Positions 35,245 through 46,818 are shown, counted from the first letter of the stretch. The stretch: DNA of 64,000 nt from Pyrenochaeta sp. MPI-SDFR-AT-0127 (GCA_020747015.1 JAGTJM010000031.1:357912-421911), one strand, 5' to 3'. The notes: generated by a model not told the origin, from the letters alone. Numbers and translations: made by a program.

Positions 35245-35952
35245 ATGGTCTACATCACGTCAGACCTCTTCGGACTCACTACAACACACGACCGGGAACA
35301 TACCTCCATGACGACGTTATGGCCAACTATGGCCAGTTCGCAGCACATGGCAGGCTTGGGCAAAAGAAAGAGACATGATGCGGACGAGGGGCCGAGCATG
35401 CACGACAGCCTTCCTGACCCATATGAGCGTCGAATGCCTGATCATATCAGCAATAAACATCAGATCCAGCATTGGCCACCGCCGTCGGCCCGAGAGAGTA
35501 CCCGCTCGCACACTCTCGATCCACTCCCTTTCGAACGCCACAATAATCTGTCCTACGCACTTCTCTTGCCGACTACAAACAAGACGCTCACGGACAGACG
35601 GCCGCCCAAGCAACTTAAACGTCTCGGCTCTAGAGCAATGCTCATCAAGTCAACCTCGCACCTCATGGACGTCGAATCTGATCTACCATCGATGTGTCAA
35701 CAATCCCACTCTACAGCACATGTCGCGACAGACCTCCGACCCTGCCATGCCTGCAACCTAGCCCCAAAACGTAACCGGGATTTAGTTAACTACCTGGACT
35801 GTAGAAGATGCGATGGCCGTACGTGCTATATCTGCGCACGGGAGTGTGTTCAGGGCTGCGGCGGGGCCATCTGCAAGAAATGCATCGTGGAAGTTGGCCA
35901 AGAAGGTGATTCATGGTGTTTGGATTGTTATTCGAAGCATATCAACTCGTAA
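35245..35952 (+). CDS. Cys-rich, probably zinc-binding fungal protein, 235 aa
   Basis: This is a single exon. The start at 35245 has the strong context GCCATGG; an in-frame ATG at 35137 would add 36 residues of low-complexity leader. The N-terminal 160 residues are polar and disordered, with a basic patch KRKRHDADE that could be a nuclear signal. The C-terminal 65 residues are densely Cys-rich: CHAC, then a spacer, CRRCDGRTCYICARECVQGC, CKKC and CLDC, ending CYSKHINS. The paired CxxC knuckles suggest a zinc-binding module that coordinates three or so ions, resembling a RING or FYVE-like cross-brace, but I cannot name the family. Transcriptional or ubiquitin-related roles are guesses. Confidence 0.72.
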   Translation: MVYITSDLFGLTTTHDREHTSMTTLWPTMASSQHMAGLGKRKRHDADEGPSMHDSLPDPYERRMPDHISNKHQIQHWPPPSARESTRSHTLDPLPFERHNNLSYALLLPTTNKTLTDRRPPKQLKRLGSRAMLIKSTSHLMDVESDLPSMCQQSHSTAHVATDLRPCHACNLAPKRNRDLVNYLDCRRCDGRTCYICARECVQGCGGAICKKCIVEVGQEGDSWCLDCYSKHINS

Positions 35953-36262
35953 GAAGCATCGAATATATACTGAGGCTTGTTGTGTTCACTGCGCAGCAGT
36001 GATGTATAATATAACGAAGTAATGCCCCTGAAAGTAAATATACACGACCTATATTATCCCGGAGAAATTGTGTGGACGAGAATGGTTTTAGATGAAGGCG
36101 AATGGCGTGAATAAGCCTCTTGTCCGGGAGGGCTCGAACATTAACATGTCAACATACTGTTGCTCATCGTGCATTGGTCATACGGAGATATAGTATATGG
36201 TACCAGCATCCATATCGTGTTGAACGTCATATAGAAAACTGAAAACTTCAAAGCCTAAAGCT
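35953..36262. terminator. Convergent 3' region
   Basis: This 310-bp AT-rich spacer lies between the ends of the Cys-rich gene (plus) and AMD1 (minus). Nothing else was seen. Confidence 0.4.
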
Positions 36263-39200
36263 CTACTCCTCGTCATCTGTGTCCTTTTCTTCAGCCACAC
36301 TTCCCGTATCACCCTTCCGGAATCCTGAATGGGTACCCGTTGCTTCTCCATCTTCTACCTGGCTGCCCCGCATACTGCTCCTTCTTCTGCTTCGACTAAC
36401 CACACCGGGAAAGATCCTTGGCTCACCATCTAGCGCCACACTGCTTGCTGTTCGCGACAAACCGAGATTATGCTCTTCGAGCGGCCATTGAGGTTGCTGC
36501 GTGCTGGCGCTTGAGGCACCTGGAGTCTGCTGTGGCTGGTGCATCGAGACGGTGCCGGGATTGATGGTCATACTAGACGTGCGACGAGGACGCTCAAAAT
36601 TACCACTATCTTTAGTACTCGTAGGAGATGTTGGTTGGGCTTGAAGGCTAGTGATGTCAGCAGCAGAAGCAGATGGATTTAGGCGAGCCTGCTGGGTTGG
36701 GTAGAGCGGCCCAGACACCGCGCCTGGTGGAAGAGTGGAGAAAGCTTGGCCATGTTCTGGGAGGTTACTAATCGAAGTATGTGTCCGCATTGATTGAATT
36801 GGAGAACCTGGATATGTGGCATGAATGGATTTCGGGGTTTGTGGGACCTCTCCGGCGGGCTGAAGGTTAAATGTCGTAAGATCATTGGCACTAGTTTGCG
36901 CTGCCCGTGTGTAGCGATCGATCCTGTTCGACATTAGAAAAGGTTTCCCAGGAGCCACTCCTCATGACTCACATAGCAAGCTCCCCCATTAGCGTCTCAT
37001 GTCTGAACGCTTCGCGGACGCTGGGTACATTAGACCTCGCCATATCGTTACCTGCGACGCCGGGAAGATGATAATTTGAACCAAGCCACTTCTGTTTGAC
37101 CATATGCTCGAAGCCACTCTGCTCAACAGAATGTTTAGCTAGCTCACACATGTCCACTGCACTCAGCTTGTAAATTTGCGCTGCAACTGAATACTCTTCA
37201 ATAAGGGGTTCTTTTGTAAAGGCAAATTGAAGAGGATCATCTGTTGATAGCGAGACGTTCAAACCTCGTCTGAAATAGCTCAAGAAAGGATTGCGCTCGT
37301 AAGCCAGGAACAGTGCATTATTGCTGAGAGGCGACATTGCAACCCCAATCTGTTCAAGGTAGAAGATATACTGTAACAGAGGCACTTTGCGGAGAAGTAA
37401 ACCGTGGCTGATGCTGTGGCAGCAAAGGACAGCGGCAGCCAAGTGATCTGTATCTCCGGCTTCTCCGCAATGAGGACGAAGCAGGAAAGTGTTAAAGCCG
37501 CGTTGCTTTCTCCAGACATTGAGAGACGCTATATTTGCGAACAGGTAATACATCCAGTAACTGTATGGCGGATTCTGCTTCGTAGTCCACTCGTTTGGAA
37601 ACGGAAATTTCTTGTATACGCGCCTCTCAACTTTACTTTCATCGTCTACACTGTCGAAACCAATGACTCTTTGTAAGAAGATGTGTAGCTTGGGATGAGT
37701 TGTGGGATCTCTTGTAACCTCGAAGAGAGGCTGGAATACATTAATGACCACTTGCTCGAAATTTTCCATGAGACTAGTAGCCTTGTACACATCGAACAAA
37801 CGAGGCACCTGAATAAGCCATCGTACGTTGGGAGAGAAGAGTTTGTTGTCAATGACCCAAGCAGCAAGCTTGTCCCATTCATCAATGTCGCGGCCGTAAA
37901 TCGATATACGCCATTCTACAAACTGATATTTGCTTGACTCCAGATCTGATATGACCTCTTTTGTAATCTCAGCTAGGTATCGACCCTTGATAAAATTATC
38001 TGTCTTGAGGAAGATGGTTCGTAAGCGAGATTCACCGACCGGATTGTATTTCAAATTGAACTTGTCGAAGCGATGGAAAGAGTCGGTATGAGCCTAGGTT
38101 GTTAGCAGAACTCGATAATGAGAGAAGCACTACACCTACATGCATATCTAAAGTGTCGATACTCAGATCATAGGCTGTCAAGTTGATGGATTCGAACACC
38201 TCTTTCAGTGTGAGGTGCTTGCCATCACGGAAGAGTACTATTTCATCCGGTGACTTCTTCATCTTTGATTTGATAAAACGTAAGAGATGCTTCTGGTTCA
38301 TACAAGCCGAATGGTGGACGTGGGTATCAACCTTCCGCACATTGTAGAAATCTCTATGTGGCACTTTCTTACTGTCTGCTGTCTCTTGGTATTCGTTAAG
38401 CAGATAGTAAAGATTAAATTTTCCTTCCAGGTACTGGAGACGTCGGAAGGCAAAACTTTTGCTTGGTCCATCAGACGATATCTCCAGGATTGCGTCGAGA
38501 TCAATGTAAAATTCTCTTAATGTGGGAATGGCCACAATGGGTGTGTCGAGCTCTGCGGATTTTGCAGTCTCGTACACCTGGAACACGCCGTTGCTGTCCA
38601 AGCGGAACTTCATTTCTGAGGGACCTGGGACAGGCAATTGGTCGTTTAAGTGGAAGTCTTCTCCAATACTAGTACCCATCTTGCGGGGCGGTTTAGGTGG
38701 CTCTGATGGCTCCAAGACGCCGCTATTCTGCAAACTGCTAGAGGCGTTGCGACGTTCTTTCGAGGAATCATTCCATACAGGCTCTGGGTGAGGTGGATAA
38801 ATGCGCCATCCAGGATCATCTTTGGGGTTGTCAAAATTTCGCTGCAAAGACAAGCGTATGTATTTGTGACGAAGGTCCAGTACCTTTTGGACATTGGTGT
38901 AGATAGCACTGAGCTCGGCAGTGACACTCGAATCTGACATAGCGAAGCCTCCTGCCCCAGATCCAACACCTATACCTGCGCCTGCGCCGTGGATGCCTTC
39001 TTCGGCCAGCAAGGGCTTGTGCTCATGCGGAAGATTAGGAGATTGCGCATGCGAGCGGACTTGCTGGTCGGTTTGGAGCAAAGCATCTGTCTCACCATTG
39101 CGTTCTTGGGTATTGGTGTTGAACTCGGATGACTGTTCTGCATATGAAAAGCCGATCGGAAGCGTGGATCGATGGCCTTGGTTCACAAGGCTGACATTGC

Positions 39201-39718
39201 TTTTTCGCGAACGAATGCTATCTGCTCTACTCAGAAAGTCGACACCATCGGTGCCGCCAAAGTTGGCTGGGAACGTCTTTGCTCGCATAGCTGGGCTGTA
39301 GGTGTCTCCCGTCTGCGATCCGCCGAACTGCGTCTCTAGCTGGTGACGCTGGTAGAACTGTTTGGCCTCGGTATGGCTCATCTGTTTCTCAGCGGTGTAG
39401 TCATAATAGGCGGTTCGTCGCTGCTTGTCGCGGGGGAGCATGCCCGCTGCGCCATCCTCGTCTATGCCTGCACCAGCTGTGTTCTGTACCGTTGCAGTGG
39501 TACCATGGTCCACTCGTGTGCGCTCGCCGTTGTCGTCTCCGCCTTCAGGTTCAGAAGACTCCGGGCTAAGCTCGTCATCCTCCGAGGACAGCATCGGATC
39601 ATCGAGGACAGGGCCAATGTCCGGCGAGCCATCTGCATCCGCAGAAAATGCTCCTAGCGGATACGTCAGTAGTGATTGACATGAATGTAGCCCAAATACG
39701 TGTACTACCTTTCAACAT
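36263..39718 (-). CDS. AMD1: AMP deaminase
   Basis: The enzyme deaminates AMP to IMP in the cytosol and so balances adenylate pools. Exons on the minus strand are 39718-39709 (10 nt), 39653-38140, 38093-36973 and 36923-36263, giving 1101 aa. The first exon encodes only three codons and one base, and joins MLKG to AFSADADGSPDIGPV. Metal-binding and catalytic motifs are VDTHVHHSACM, RPHCGEAGD with downstream DHLAAA, and NVSLSTDDPLQFAFT. The N-terminal 250 residues are a variable regulatory region with a phosphate-like acidic start (MLSSEDDELSPES). After the catalytic domain ends (GELAMIDRYTRAAQ) a Pro/Ser-rich tail of about 200 residues follows, ending in an acidic patch (EEKDTDDEE). Confidence 0.95.
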
Positions 39719-40458
39719 GGTGCTGTGTCTGGGTACAAGGTGTGGCGGCTGAGTGGTCTTTAGGAAAACACGACGGGAGGTGGTAGTGCACGTCGGAGGT
39801 CTCCGCGACCAACTTGTCCCGTGCTTTTGTGCATGTTGGTAGATTTTTTGCTTTGTGAAACCAAGGTTAAATGGAAGCCCAAGGGAAGCACTTGATTGAT
39901 TGTGCGAGGCTGGGGATGCAATGACCGACGCCGATGCCAACACAATCCCTACATGAATGATGCTCGGTTGATGAAGTTACTGGAGGATAAGTCACTTGAG
40001 CTCAATGCCAGGATTTTGTCTTGCTACCATGTGAGCATAGCTCGGTCGTACCATCATATTGAATCAGACATGAACATTGAGGCGTGATGACGGTCTTTAT
40101 GCCAAAAGGTGCCGGTACATGGCCATGGGCCATGGCGAGGGTCAAAGGCACCAAATTGGTCGTCACCGTCAACAATGAGGAAGCGAGGACGCGCAGAGCC
40201 CTGGAATAGGCCTCGGAGAGCCACCAGCAGCATTGCGAACCATACACTTCTGTCAAATGAAAATGCACCCAAGTAGCTAAGCGGAGCTAGGTTGACGTCA
40301 ACACATGGCTGTTCCAAAGTGAGCAACAAGACGATCACGTGCCAACGTTATTAGCGCGCTCTGATGGGATCCAAGCTTTCTCTGGAAATTCCTTCTGGTC
40401 CCCATCTCCAGCTTCAAAGCCACTCCCTGTGCTTTGCATCCTTGATCCAGCCACCATC
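39719..40458. promoter_or_regulatory. Divergent promoter of AMD1 and the RRM gene
   Basis: This 740-bp spacer lies between divergent genes. It contains open frames on both strands but no recognisable protein. The 5' UTR of the plus-strand gene should lie at its right end. Confidence 0.45.
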
Positions 40459-41562
40459 ATGTACGAATTGCTGCTGTTCCAGGTGTTTCGCATCTGCTGA
40501 TTTTTTCACCCAGGTTCCTTCTCCGCCGTACCGCCGCTCGTGCCATCAGCGCGACACCGTCAAGAGCGCTCTTTGCGAAGCCGCGATCCATCACTACATT
40601 CACTCCTTCCACATACCAATCAAGACAGCAATCATGGTCAATAGCATCATATCAGCGGAGATTTGCAAGTGATGAGGCGACAAAGACTGAAGCTGCCCAC
40701 CCTGCAGCAGCTGATGCACCAGAAAATTTTGCGCAGACAGCAGCGGAGGCCCCCCTTGACGAAAATCTCACCCCAGCGCACCAACAAGTACAAGCAGAGC
40801 CTATTGATGCTGGCGCCACTGTTGGCGCGGATTCCTTGGCCGCTGCTGCTGCTAACACCCCAAACAAGGCACCGGAATCCAGAGAGCGGAAACCGAGAAG
40901 TCCTCGCGAAGACAGCCCTACTGAACCGAACAACACCCTCTACATTGGCAATCTTTACTATGAAGTCACGGGAGACCAGCTGAAACGTGTCTTTTCGCGA
41001 TTTGGTGAGGTTGATAGTGTGAAGATAATCTACGACAATCGGGGCTTGAGCAGAGGGTATGTCTACACCATTGATCATCTCGCAGCAAATGCTCATTACC
41101 TGGTATAGATTCGGATATGTCGAGTTCAAGAACATCTCCGACGCCCAGGCCGCCGTCGACAACCTCGATACGCAGGTCTTCGAAGGTCGGAACTTGGTTG
41201 TCCAGTTCCACCGCGCCAAATCTAACTCAAAAACGCGTGGCCCTAGTGGAATCTTCGAGGCCAATACCCCGTCCAAGACCCTCTTCATTGGAAACATGTC
41301 ATTCGAGATGTCAGATAAGGATCTGAACGATCTCTTCCGCGACATCCGCAATGTAATGGACGTCCGCGTCGCGATTGATCGGCGGACTGGTCAGCCACGG
41401 GGCTTCGCTCACGCAGACTTTATCGACGTTGCTAGTGCCACGCGGGCTAGAGAGCTCCTCAAGGAGAAGGTCATCTATGGCAGGCAGCTACGCGTCGATT
41501 TCAGTAAATCTGGTACTACACGGCAAAGAGAGACACACACAGACACTGCTCCGGATTCCTAG
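40459..41562 (+). CDS. Mitochondrial RNA-binding protein with two RRM domains
   Basis: It is probably an RNA-binding protein of the mitochondrial matrix, resembling organellar ribonucleoproteins. Exons are 40459-40460, 40514-41056 and 41109-41562, 332 aa. The start codon appears to be split: AT ends the first exon and G opens the second after a 53-nt intron (40461-40513). The result, MFLLRRTAARAISATPSRAL, is an ideal mitochondrial presequence, ending near QRRFAS. No other in-frame ATG was found upstream. A Glu/Ala-rich linker follows. RRM1 is near residues 141-215 (NTLYIGNLYYEV, FGYVEFKN) and RRM2 near 238-310 (KTLFIGNMSFEM, RGFAHADFID). RNP1 of RRM2 keeps aromatic residues. The RNA target is unknown. 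Confidence 0.85.
40461..40513 (+). other. Predicted intron splitting the start codon
   Basis: The donor is GTACGA and the acceptor CACCCAG, with a CTGAT branch-like sequence about 15 nt before the acceptor; the length is 53 nt. Joining the flanks creates ATG out of AT and G and opens the presequence frame. Without splicing the frame has no ATG before the RRMs. Confidence 0.6.
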
Positions 41563-42205
41563 AGTATCACACCTGGGATTCTTTTGTGTTGTACAATCAG
41601 GTCGAAAGGGTAATCTTGAGATTCGGAACATAATCTGATGAAGGAATATTGATCTGCGAGGTAGTCGATCTGTGTACGAGTTACACAAGTGAAAATCTCT
41701 ACTATCTCATGTTTGCATACTGTTTTGATAGGTTTGGCTGCATGTATCATGATACGGAGGGCGTATAGCGTTCTCATTCCCCTCTTCTGCCATACATGTT
41801 ATAGGGTAGAGGGCTTGGATATGGCACAATGAATATAACATTGCCCCCAGTCAGTTACGAATCGTGTCGCTGCGAGGACGCGAATAGATCAACGTGCCAT
41901 CCTCTGCAATGCAATCGTGTATACGTCATTCACGTGTCGGCGTGATTGTTTGTCCCACGACCGAGTCCGTTTAATCACTGAAAGCTACCCGACCTCGGCC
42001 TCGGCTCGTTTGTGTGTGGAGGGGCGGCAAGCTCTCCGCAAGTTGCTAATCAACGCCTTCTAAGCCGCGCCTCTTCCATTGCTTGCACTCACTTGCACTC
42101 AGTCGCGCAGTCATTTGTACCCTTTCCTGTTGCTTTCTCTCCCTATTGCGTCTAGGCTGACGCTCAGAAATCTTTCTCAAGTGTGCGGGTTTCTGCTTGT
42201 TCATA
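41563..42205. promoter_or_regulatory. PEX5 promoter region
   Basis: This 643-bp spacer lies between two plus-strand genes. The last 150 bp before the PEX5 ATG are C/T-rich with repeated TTGCACTCA-like words. No open frame here looks real. Confidence 0.45.
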
Positions 42206-44201
42206 ATGTCCTTCCTCGGCGGCGCAGAGTGCTCCACGGGTGCCAACCCACTAAGCCAATTCACCAAACATGTCCAGGACGACAAGTCGCTACAAAGGGA
42301 TCGTCTCGTTGGAAGGGGGCCTGGAGGCCTTCAGGAGAGCATGCGGAGTCAGCAGATGGGTGTTGGCTCAGATGGTGTAAGTCGCGAGCCGTCAGAAACG
42401 TTTTCAAAAGGCATGCAAGAGTGAGAGCTGACTATCTGTCCGCCAGATGATGAACGAGTTCATGCAGCAAAATGCACAACTACCACAAGGGCCTGGCCCT
42501 GCGTCCCCGTTTGCCATGGAGCAGATGCGGAGAGAACTCGAGCGGGCACAGCACAGTGCATCACCAGCGTGGGCAGCAGAGTTCGACCCGGGCATGCAGG
42601 CGCCGCAGATGGGACCAACCATGCAAGAACGGCCGGCCGGCTTCAGTCCTAGCGAATTTGCAAAGTTCCAGCAAATGAACCCGACTGCCCGGACGGCCAG
42701 CCCGACAACTGCCTCTCAGCCTTCCATGACGGGCTACCAGCGGCCAATGTATGGCATGGGCATGGGCATGGGTGGAATGGGAATGGGCATGGGAATGGGC
42801 ATGATGCAGCAGCCATATGCGCCACAGACCTTCCAACAGCCCATGCAAGACTCAGACAAGGGCAAGGGCCGAATGGTAGAGCTCGATGACCAAGACTGGG
42901 AGGCGCAGTTTGCAGAACTAGAACAGACGGACCAGCATGGTTTGGATGCGTTAGATGCTCAGGCGAACAAGGATATTGAAGCGGAGCTGAATGAAATGGA
43001 CAGGTCAGTAGACATTGATGCCACCGACCTTGGCGATTTCGAGTCCATCTGGAAGGGCATCCAAGCTGAGACTGAATATGCTAGGCAACTTGCCAACGAG
43101 GAGAACTTTGTCGACGGACACATGGGCGACCTGGATCAATGGGAGGGCTTCGATGGCCTGAACACACATTCCGTGCGCGATCCTGCCATGGGCGATTACC
43201 TGTTTGAGCAAGAGAACCTTTTCACCAACGTCACGAATCCATTCGAAGAGGGCGTCAAGATCATGGAAGAGGGGGGAAATTTGTCGCTGGCCGCGCTCGC
43301 CTTCGAAGCAGCTGTTCAGAAAGACCCAAACCACATTGCAGCTTGGGTAAGACTAGGAGAATCGCAGGCACAGAATGAGAAAGAGACCCCAGCCATTCGA
43401 GCACTAGAGCATGCGCTAAAGCAGGATCCGTCGAATCTAGAGGCGCTGATGGGCCTCGCTGTGTCCTACACAAATGAAGGGTACGAAAGCACAGCTTATC
43501 GGACCCTGGAGCGCTGGCTGGCCACGAAGTACCCTTCTCTTATCAAAGAGCCTCTGTCCTCTGATGCCGAAATGGGCTTCACAGACCGACACCTGTTACA
43601 CGAAAAAGTCACCAACTTGTTCATTGAGGCCGCACAGCTCTCGCCGTCTGGCGAACAAATGGATCCAGATGTGCAGGTTGGCCTAGGAGTATTGTTTTAC
43701 GGTGTAGAAGAATATGACAAGGCGGTAGATTGCTTTGGTGCCGCACTTGCATCCACAGAATCTGGGGTGTCGAATTCTTCGTCGCAAGTGCATCTGCTCT
43801 GGAACCGCCTCGGTGCTACGCTCGCAAACTCTGGGCGAAGTGAAGAAGCTATCGATGCCTATTCGCGCGCCCTCGCCCTCCGACCCAACTTCGTACGCGC
43901 CCGCTATAACCTTGGCGTATCGTGCATTAACATCGGGTGTTTTACGGAAGCGGCGCAGCATCTTCTCGGTGCGCTAGCAATGCACAAAGTCGTCGAGCGG
44001 GAGGGCAAGGAGAAGGCGAGGGAAGTCGTAGGCGACGGTGTATCTGAGAGCCAGCTCGATAACATGATCCATCAAAACCAGAGCACAAACCTATACGATA
44101 CCTTGAGGAGAGTGTTCGGACAGATGGGAAGGAGGGATTTGGCAGATATGGTGGGCCCAGGAATGGATGTGGAGCGTTTTCGAGGAGATTTTGAATTTTG
44201 A
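42206..44201 (+). CDS. PEX5: Peroxisomal targeting signal 1 receptor Pex5
   Basis: Pex5 binds C-terminal SKL-type signals of matrix enzymes in the cytosol, docks at Pex14/Pex13 and is recycled by ubiquitination. Exons are 42206-42376 and 42447-44201, giving 641 aa. The conserved Cys that accepts monoubiquitin is Cys9 (MSFLGGAEC). Pex14-binding Trp motifs are visible (AWAAEF, DWEAQF, QWEGF). A run of Gly-Met pairs fills residues about 158-177. The C-terminal half has TPR repeats (SLAALAFEAAVQKDPNHIAA, AIRALEHALKQDPSNLEALM, AIDAYSRALALRPNFVRARY), including the ligand-binding Asn/Arg region RPNFVRARYNLG. The length is normal for fungi. Confidence 0.96.
42747..42807 (+). repeat. GGCATG-type hexamer tract in PEX5
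   Basis: Near-tandem copies of GGCATG/GGAATG encode alternating Gly and Met. The sequence is slippage-prone and sits between two Pex14-binding motifs, in a linker expected to be disordered. Confidence 0.8.
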
Positions 44202-44405
44202 TCCCGGCAAACAAATACCACTTCTTGTAAGTAAGACAGATGACCTCGTAGAGTGCGGGCGTCGCGATGACTGGCTTCTTGCACGGACAATCAAGACACC
44301 AGCGTTAGACATTTGGGATGAAGGAGAGTTAGGCGACAGTTGCTGCTTTGGCGTTCGAACAGTGGAGTCCAGCACAGACAGCGTTTGGAAAATGCATGGC
44401 GGCGT

Positions 44406-45936
44406 TTAAATTGAGCTCCCACTGCCGACTTGGTAATTATGATTAGACAAGACTGTATTGATATCCAAGACAGGTAAGAAATATATGAATTGTCTGGGTG
44501 CTATACCACAACAGTCTTTACCAATATCACACAAACCTACCTTCACAGCCCACCCCAAACCTTCAGCATCAGCAGCCTTCTTCCATTGCTCGGGCGGCTC
44601 AGTGACAGGCTCGATGTCTAAGGAATAAGTACCCCTGAATGTTCCGTAATGCATGCCAATGATACTCTTACTCTTCACATCCATATGAGTGGCTAATAAA
44701 TCCTGCGGACTGGAATGTTGATCCGACAAGATGGAGCGTGGCTTGAAGCAGCCCACTGGTAATAGAGCGAGGTCAAAGGATCCGTACAGATGTCCAATCT
44801 CCTTGAAAGCCGAGCACGGCGGATGTGGAGCATCGTGATGGCAGTATAGTGCGTCGGATGCTACATGACAATATCCTGTGTCTCCAGCAAAGAAAAGCTT
44901 CTTGGCGGTGGACGGAGGTTCTTTTAGTTACACCAGAACGGCCTGTCAAAGTTCCAAGGCGCCCTTCCAGAGCGATGCTGTGCTGGTGCGCAAGTCAATT
45001 CGGCACTGCCTACACCCTCCTTTGCTACCATGGTTTCATCGAACCTGTCCATCTCTATGACTTGCTCAGCCTGTACATTTGCTCCGAGTACCATCAACAC
45101 TTCCTTCACGCCTAGCCCACAGAAGAAGCGTAGATCGCCGTTTTATTTCACCATGAGCTTTCGGGGTGTTCTGTAATCAAGATGATAGTAGTGATCGTGG
45201 CTAATGCATACAGCGTCTATGTTGGGTAACTCCTCGATTGTGCATGGAGGCGGTGTGAATCGCACAGGGAAACTAAGCCATAATGGCAAACGCGGTCACT
45301 CCAGACAGGGTCAAGGAGAATGCGCCTGCCTCTGGGACTTCCCACTGTAGCTGTTGTCTATATTAAGAAGCTGACGTGCCCTAACCATGTAGCCTTCAAG
45401 CCACGCTAGGTCGAGTTACCAAAGTCAGTTTCGCGCACTTGAACAAGTCCAAGGCGATCGGCTGGTACCGCAACGAAATCCTTCGGTGTGTTGAGACGTG
45501 TTCGAAATGCGGAGATGATGCTTGAGCTTTGATATGACGACCATGGGTTTCTGAAGCTGGTGGGGGGACTACCAATGTGACGGGCGGTGATGTACGATCC
45601 TGGATCGCGGACAGGAGGCGCGTTCACTGTGGCTGTCAAAAGCATATTGTGAGCCCTTGAGCGAATGCACATTTGTTCTAACGTAAAGCATATTTCACTC
45701 CGGCCTGCACTGAGGAAATGCTCGTGGTGGTGCTGTGGAAATGGAATTGGAGGTAGCGGTGCCCAGGATAAGTGCTTCGAGTTTATTGTCTGGCCGGCGT
45801 TACCGTGAGAACTTCTCTTGTATACGGTAGGCAGACCGAATTCACAGCTGCTTGACCTCTTCCTGCTCGCAATAGAAGACCTCGTTGCTCGTAGGCACTG
45901 TAATTCGCCAGTACGCTGTCGACAGTTTGGTGTCAT
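44406..45936 (-). pseudogene. Decayed metallo-beta-lactamase-fold (NAPE-PLD-like) gene
   Basis: Read on the minus strand, pieces of one protein appear in order. They are SFRNPWSSYQ...LGLVQVRETDFG, then WLGHVSFLI, RRILLDPVWSDR, FTPPPCTIEELPNIDAVCIS with HDHYYHLD, ELTCAPAQHRSGR, LFFAGDTGYCHVASDA and IIGMHYGTF. This is the order of N-acyl-phosphatidylethanolamine phospholipase D-like hydrolases, a zinc-dependent MBL fold. The frame is broken by stops at 45406-45408 (TAG), 45358-45360 (TAG) and 45143-45145 (TAA), and by frameshifts near 45285-45292 and 44925-44932. The stops are compatible with CAG/CAA to TAG/TAA changes. The metal motif HxHxDH has lost its Asp (HDHYYH). No set of introns repairs this. 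An N-terminal frame (up to 45936) of about 100 residues before the homologous part is uncertain. Confidence 0.8.
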
Positions 45937-46818
45937 TGATAGAATGTAAGGATCGAACCACCTGTCAAACCACCTACGTTCTGTGATGCCTCGGATGCTC
46001 AGTCAATCTGAAGCGAGCGGCCATGTTTCTGGATCTACGTTATTGCCTCCGAGGCCTACCCAAGCTAGTACAACTACCAGACAAAGCTTGCTTCAGCCTT
46101 GTTTTATTGTTCCAACGAGGCGAGCGTTCGTCGGCATGCCTGCATTCTAGCTTTGATGCAAGCACATCGCTAATCGCCTCTCACCTACCGGAGTGAGCCA
46201 AGACCCTATTCGAAAGAGCTGCAATTCTCCCAATCGTATGAAACTCGTGATGTAGAGCTCTCGACAATGACCCGTCTTGATACAACCGTACATTTTCAAC
46301 CCTTTGTTGGAGACTAGTAAAAATTAATTCCACTCCTATGTCATACTAACATCTATTACACGACACTACACACTGTGTGCGTTTTTGTAATACACAATTC
46401 TGTGATTTCAGCAACCAAGAGCATAAAACTCTTATGCCAATCGCTGATATCTTCCGAATACGAGATCTGCACCAATGTGCAGCCTCGGAGGCAACAGCCA
46501 GGCAGATGACGCCACCTATGCAGGGTGTCGCGAAAGGTGTTCAGCTGCGCATAGCGCGCCCGGAGATCAGAGGCTGACCTTCCTCCAAAACCATATAATT
46601 TCGATATGATTCGACGTTGGCATCAACCTCAGTTCACTTGGTCTAGGCAGAAAGCTGAGTTTCCGGTGAGACCTGATCTGTAAGTCGGTGAATACCTGGC
46701 TATATAGTTCACGCTGTCACCTCATCTCATCGAGTTGCATCATTTTCTCCTCTAGCACTTTACATTTTCTGTTGTTGCCTGTCTGTTTCGCAGCTCACAG
46801 CCAAACGAATATATATAT
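45937..46818. other. Intergenic region
   Basis: This 882-bp region lies between the pseudogene and the 315-aa gene. It includes an AT dinucleotide run just before 46819. No other feature was recognised. Confidence 0.4.

Noticed and set aside
40483..40513. A 31-nt intron after an ordinary ATG at 40459 in the RRM gene
   Set aside because: It is below a workable intron size. The 53-nt intron from 40461 has better spacing and gives the presequence.
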